NCBI RefSeq assembly: GCF_018812025.1
Contig: NC_063049.1
Span: forward strand, 16,825,258 to 16,889,257
Source: Megalobrama amblycephala
Taxonomy: Eukaryota > Chordata > Actinopteri > Cypriniformes > Xenocyprididae
Direction of reading: 5' to 3'
Length of the DNA stretch: 64,000 bases
In this document: positions 59,273 to 64,000 of the stretch, one piece after another
Layout: each line of letters starts with the position of its first letter
Position numbering within the stretch: position 1 is the first letter of the stretch
The notes under the pieces: model-generated
Databases searched by the model: none
Told to the model about the DNA's origin: nothing
What the model saw: only the letters and a program-made list of their open reading frames with translations
Translations under genes and position numbers: made by a program

Positions 59273-59441
59273 CCCTGCGCATCCATGCAGCCTAGCATGG
59301 ATAAAAGCAGGGAGAGCAGCGATAACCCCCTTAGGGTAAACAGAATAGAACCAACATAAATATATTGTAGATATCATTAATGTTAAATAATTTAATGTAC
59401 AACATATAAGCGATAACTGCTGATAATGCTGAAGGAGCATA

Positions 59442-60160
59442 CAGTGGGTACGGAAAGTATTCAGACCTCCTTAAAATTTTCACTCTTTGTCATATTGCAG
59501 CCATTTGCTAAAATCATTTAAGTTCATTTTTTCCCTCATTAATGTACACACAGCACCCCATATTGACAGAAAAACACAGAATTATTGACAATTTTTGCAG
59601 ATTTATTAAAAAAGAAAAACTGAAATATCACATGGTCCTAAGTATTCAGACCCTTTGCTGTGACACTCATATATTTAACTCAGGTGCTGTCCATTTCTTC
59701 TGATCATCCTTGAGATCGTTCTACACCTTCATTTGAGTCCAGCTGTGTTTGATTATACTGATTGGACTTGATTAGGAAAGCCACACACCTGTCTATATAA
59801 GACCTTACAGCTCACAGTGCATGTCAGAGCAAATGAGAATCATGAGGTCAAAGGAACTACCTGAAGAGCTCAGAGACAGAATTGTGGCAAGGCACAGATC
59901 TGGCCAAGGTTACAAAAAAAAAAAAATCTGCTGCACTTAAGGTTCCTAAGAGCACAGTGGCCTCCATAATCCTTAAATGGAAGATGTTTGGGACGACTAG
60001 AACCCTTCCTAGAGCTGGCCGTCAGGACAAACTGAGCTATCGGGGGAGAAGAGCCCAAAGAACACTGTGGCTGAGCTCCAGAGATGCAGTCGGGAGATGG
60101 GAGAAAGTTGTAGAAAGTCAACCATCACTGCAGTCTAGTCGGGGCTTTATGGTAGAAGCA
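59442..60160 (+). mobile_element. Truncated second copy of the 39-kb Tc1 family
   Basis: Preceded by TA (59440-59441). The 5' terminal repeat CAGTGGGTACGGAAAGTATT and inner repeat TATTCAGACCCTTTGC are complete. The sequence follows the element at 39334 until about 60160, where the catalytic half and 3' end are missing. Confidence 0.95.
59824..60160 (+). pseudogene. Tc1 transposase, N-terminal half, broken
   Basis: Reads SEQMRIMRSKELPEELRDRI, then a lengthened poly-A run (59917-59929) shifts the frame. SAALKVPKSTVASIILKWKM and RTLPRAGRQDKLSYRGRRA follow; the GRPAK hook residue Pro is changed to Gln. A deletion of about 24 bp near 60055 removes the segment between RRA and the second helix-turn-helix. 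The DDE domain is absent. Confidence 0.9.
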
Positions 60161-60980
60161 GAAGCCCATTTTTCTTTTCTTTTTTTTTGAATGGGATGAA
60201 AGATATAGGATGTACTGAATGTCAGCTTGCATATGCCTGAGAACATGATCTATTTAAATCCACATGGCATTTTAACAAGACACTATGCTTATAACTACAG
60301 CCAGACAGCAGCTATAGTTCCTACCACAAGTTTGCGACGATGTTTGTTGTAACTATGGATTTTGGAAATACAACTATGTTGGCAACGGAACTTGTGACCA
60401 TAGTTGGATGCTTTTGGGAAGTGCACCCTAGGTAAAGAGGATATGAAGAGATCATGCCATTACTCTGCATATTTCTTGAGAATCAAACATACAAATGTAC
60501 ACAGTATAAACATTATCATCATCATTCTCCATACACCTGATTATAAACCATATTGTTATGACTGTGATCAGAGGAAATCATCATAAAATGAAAATAAACA
60601 CCTGTAAAGCTTCAGTGCTTGGTAACTGCAACATGTTGTTAACAGTTAATGAGCTATATTACTTGGCAGAAGAATTGTTTCTGAACACTATTAATAATAA
60701 ATGTAAATGAACATAGGTATCTTTTTAGACCTTAGAGAGAGCTTGGTAGAACTTAAGAGTAAAAATGATTAAACATCCTTATTTTGTAAATCAAGAATGT
60801 CTGGATTAAAAAGAGTGGTATCCCTGAATAACAATCTTACAACTTCTGAAATTGTAAAATGTATTTTATTTATAACAACTTGTTTAATTTATGAACACTC
60901 CTTTTGTAAAGTGTATATATATAAACTTATATAGGGTGAATTCAGTTTGATTGGGATACATTTCAATTTATGAAAAAAAT
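60161..60980. other. unique A+T-rich DNA
   Basis: No gene or repeat family recognised. Confidence 0.45.
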
Positions 60981-61602
60981 GCTTAAGCCATATTTCAAAA
61001 ACGCTATTGGACATTGTTGATATTTGATATCAACCCAAACAAACCTACCCCTCAATGCATTGCTCCGCCTCCAAAACTCACCCTCCAATCCTAACCACCC
61101 TGCTCCAAGCACAGCTGACACACAACAAAATTATGCTTCACGAAAAATAAAGCGCAGATGATGAATGGTTGACAAGGAAGCACAAAAAAAAAAAAAAAAA
61201 TGAACGTACAGTACACAAGAGTACATACAAACAAGAGTTTGTTGTTATTTGCCAACAGCACAGCAGCTCCAGACAATCAATGACACTTAAACCCAGTGTT
61301 ACTCACGTGTGAAGCGGAATGATAGAAGCCAGCGCTGGAATGTTTTTCTCATTTTAATGCAGGTCCTGAAGCGCTTGCCCAGTCATAAACCTTCATTCCA
61401 GTGATATTCGTTTTAGCTCTTTTGTATTGTATCTCATCTCTCTTTCTGCAGTCTTTTTTTCAAATCTCCCTCGTGCTCATTCTCTCTCCTCGACCATCAT
61501 ACACCCCCTGATGCTGATTGGCTACAAGTTTGTTGTTGGTGTGGGCCCTAACTTTGGACTAACTTCCAAACAGTGTTTTTGAAATATAGCCTACCTTTAA
61601 GC
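60981..61602. mobile_element. MITE, 0.62 kb
   Basis: The left GCTTAAGCCATATTTCAAAA and inverse of the right (GCTTAAAGGTAGGCTATATT then TCAAAAACACTGTT) are inverted ends sharing ATATTTCAAAAACRCT. Contains poly-A at 61183. Non-coding. Confidence 0.65.
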
Positions 61603-62620
61603 AAGAGAAATCAACTCTTTTTTATATAAACACTGCTATAGTATTTCCATAGCATTTTATTACAGAAAAAAATAATATTGCATTCATATGCATTGAAATG
61701 CAGACAGATGCACGCTCACCCAGACTGAGACAGTAGGAACCATGGCACACTCATATAATTTCTAAACAGGCTTATGGGAGATAATGAATGTGATCAGTTC
61801 AGGAGGTGGGGAGACTGCAGTCGTCGAGAGGCTGCTCTGCTTCGTCCTCTGTAATGCATGAGAAGCCCTGGAGAATCACAGCAGCGCAGAGAAGAGAGCA
61901 GTGATTACACTGTGGTCAAATCATCTCACTCAGATAGCCATGATTCCATCTCACCACCCTCAGGAACATCGACTACATCAGTGCCTGCAGAGCAGAGAAC
62001 AGGCCTGTTACATCGACATGCACACACATACATCGCTTTTGTACTAGACATTACCGTGGTGTTTTTGGACAAGGTAAAATGGCAGTATAATTGTTTTATT
62101 TATCACTGTTTTATTTTAAATACCTTTAGCATGAGGATGCATAGGATGGAAAAATGACCACAGTAGTTATTACTAACTACCATGGTATACACTATGTGAG
62201 GTCTACAAGAAAGCAATCTTTTTTTTTTTAAACTAATATTGTGAAATATTAAAATTTAAAGCAACTGTTTTCTTTTTGAATATTTTATAACATAAAAAAA
62301 AATCTTAATTATTCCAAACGGTTGACTGGTGTATACTGTTAACAATTTCCCTGTATTTTGCAGTACATTAATGGCAGCACAGTTGCCAGCAAGTTGCTAT
62401 ATTTCAATTTACAATAATGTACTGTGATGCAGTTTTATAACAGTATAAAGAACAATGCTTTATAACTACAAAACAGTATTTTACAGTATTTTTACAATAT
62501 TTTGTCATTTGATCAGTTTCTACTGTATTTTACTATACTGTAATATTTATACCCATACTTTACTTCTAAATATTAATAATTATTATAATTACTAATAATG
62601 ATAAAATATATATCATAATT
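61603..62620. other. unique DNA with a possible exon
   Basis: 61800-62030 has balanced composition. A plus-strand frame from 61858 gives QQRREESSDYTVVKSSHSDS followed by HDSISPPSGTSTTSVPAEQR, a hydrophilic Ser-rich segment of the kind found in cytoplasmic tails or linkers. No family is recognised and splice signals are weak. The rest is A+T-rich with nothing seen. Confidence 0.25.
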
Positions 62621-62622
62621 AT

Positions 62623-62848
62623 TTAAAGGTGCTAAAGAGGATCTTTTCGTCGACTGAGAAACCATCGCATGATCGATGATCGCGTAAACGATTGGCTGAT
62701 GTTTTTAAGGCCCTACCTTGTGCACAGATGATGTATATTAATATTATTCCTTTCAGTGCACCTAATAAATAGTCTTTTATCAGTTAGTAAAGACAGTTTC
62801 AATATTGCAAAAATGTATAAAACAAAACATCCTCTTTAGCACCTTTAA
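62623..62848. mobile_element. 226-bp MITE with near-perfect ends
   Basis: TTAAAGGTGCTAAAGAGGAT at the right end (inverted) matches the left with one base difference at the extreme end. A small palindrome-rich block (GCATGATCGATGATCGCG) lies at 62668-62686. Non-coding. Confidence 0.85.
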
Positions 62849-63553
62849 TATATAGTTAGTAGAGTATATACATACTAAAGTTCGTAATATTGTAATACTA
62901 CTAAACGTTACTAATCACATTGAAGATCTCCTGTGGAAAGGCATCCTGCATTGTACCTTCATAGCCAACTTGCATGGCCTTCATGAGTACATCCAGTGGA
63001 AAAATTACAAACAGTTGGTTATTCTATATACACTATACAGTGATAAACTTTAATATAAACAGAAATACTTTGATAAACACATTTGTAATAATAACCTGCT
63101 ACCAATAGCCAATCTCTCTGGCCCCAAAACCACCAATTTACGTTGCAAGTGAAACTTATGTATTTTTTCAAATTTACAGAAATTTTGTATTATTGCTTGG
63201 CATATTACAGCTAGGTTACAGCAGGGTTACAGCAACACTAAAATATACTGTAAAATATTTCCGCTCAAATCAGAATTTCCCAAAATGCCATATAAATTAC
63301 GATATTTTACTGTAATGTAGAAATGTGGTATTGTTATGTTAGGTTTTTACAGCACTGTGCTGCTAAATCTACAGTGACATTTAACAGTTGTGCATATAAA
63401 TGCAAATTGGTTTGATATTTTGCATAATGCAAAGACAGTCATACAGTACATTTTCAAGTTTGAATGTAATAGTAACACCAGACAGCTTTTTTTTTTTTTT
63501 TTTAACACGAGGAGGGTTTAAGGTTTTAATGGATTTAATTTACATATTCCTAA
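62849..63553. other. unique A+T-rich DNA
   Basis: Poly-T at 63488-63503; nothing else recognisable. Confidence 0.45.
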
Positions 63554-63557
63554 TTAA

Positions 63558-64000
63558 CCCTTAAATGCATGACTGTTTTTTCTTACATATTCGGGTCTTT
63601 ATCGACCCGGATCTATATCTAACACAGAAGGATCTCTACCTGTCGTGATAATATAAAACTCCTCTGATATTAGAGTAATAATTACAGAAGAATAAAATAA
63701 ATCATATTTTGTTACCTTCTGGAGCTTGAAAGGGCTCGGTTTGAGCAGATGTTTTATGCCATCATCACATGTCCTTGTCAGAGCTCATTTCCCAGTAAAT
63801 TCAGCAAATAATAGGCTAGTTTTATGTTTGAGGTCGCGAATATGAGCCAAAATATTCTCAAAACTATATAATTTAACATCTTATATTTCGATCGCTAACA
63901 GCTTCACCAGATTCATCCTGTAACAGTTACAGTCATATTTGATTGCGTTCAGTACTTGCTCTGCAATAAATCGCTGAGCCATTTCATGTTTGTTTTATTA
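63558..64000. mobile_element. Left end of a TTAA-flanked element, cut by the window edge
   Basis: TTAA (63554-63557) is followed by CCCTTAAATGCATGACTG and a tight hairpin GGGTC-TTTATC-GACCC at about 63593-63608. The CCCT start after TTAA fits piggyBac-like ends. The right end is outside the window. Confidence 0.5.

Overview
The window looks like intergenic and intronic DNA from a teleost fish, most likely a cyprinid. The reasons are a NALF1/FAM155A-type first exon, many cut-and-paste DNA transposons and MITEs of fish type, fish-style Tc1 elements, a LINE tail, long (AT)n/(CA)n microsatellites and an A+T-rich background. No prokaryotic gene organisation is present. Only one host protein-coding exon can be supported.

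Layout. Bases 1-2579 lie in the first intron of a minus-strand nalf1 gene; its first coding exon is 2581-3213, and a CpG-rich 5' flank runs to about 4.4 kb. From 4.5 to 64 kb the DNA lies upstream of that gene and is essentially a transposon graveyard with unique islands between. 4.8-10 kb holds TTAAAGG-type MITEs and microsatellites. 10.3-12.0, 20.1-22.1, 54.8-56.2 and 59.0-59.3 kb hold one family of hairpin-ended elements with internal tandem repeats. 12.5-13.8, 23.2-23.8, 27.9-29.0 and 32.3-34.2 kb hold decayed LTR-retroelement-like pieces with proline-rich or P/E-rich gag-like reading frames. 22.3-23.0 kb is the 3' end of a LINE reverse transcriptase gene.

The most striking region is 37.2-46.4 kb, a set of nested transposons. 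A Tol2-like hAT element (38034-41591, perfect 8-bp target duplication AGCATTTA) sits inside an older element. The Tol2-like element is internally deleted and was itself hit by a near-intact 1641-bp Tc1 element and by an unclassified 0.9-kb element. Next to it, a solo LTR was hit by a hAT element (8-bp duplication ATGTTCAT), which was hit by a 922-bp element with a 9-bp duplication (CATTGAATG); a MITE entered the same LTR at a second site. These insertions give a relative time order.

Further right are an internally deleted Tc1-type element (50.0-51.3 kb), a fragment of that family caught between two copies of a 0.12-kb duplication (52.7-53.1 kb), a 1.56-kb TTAA-flanked piggyBac-like element (56.2-57.8 kb), a second, truncated copy of the 39-kb Tc1 family (59.4-60.2 kb) and several MITEs. 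No tRNA, rRNA or CRISPR array was recognised. Unique stretches that could hold conserved non-coding elements are marked, but nothing in this single sequence proves it.
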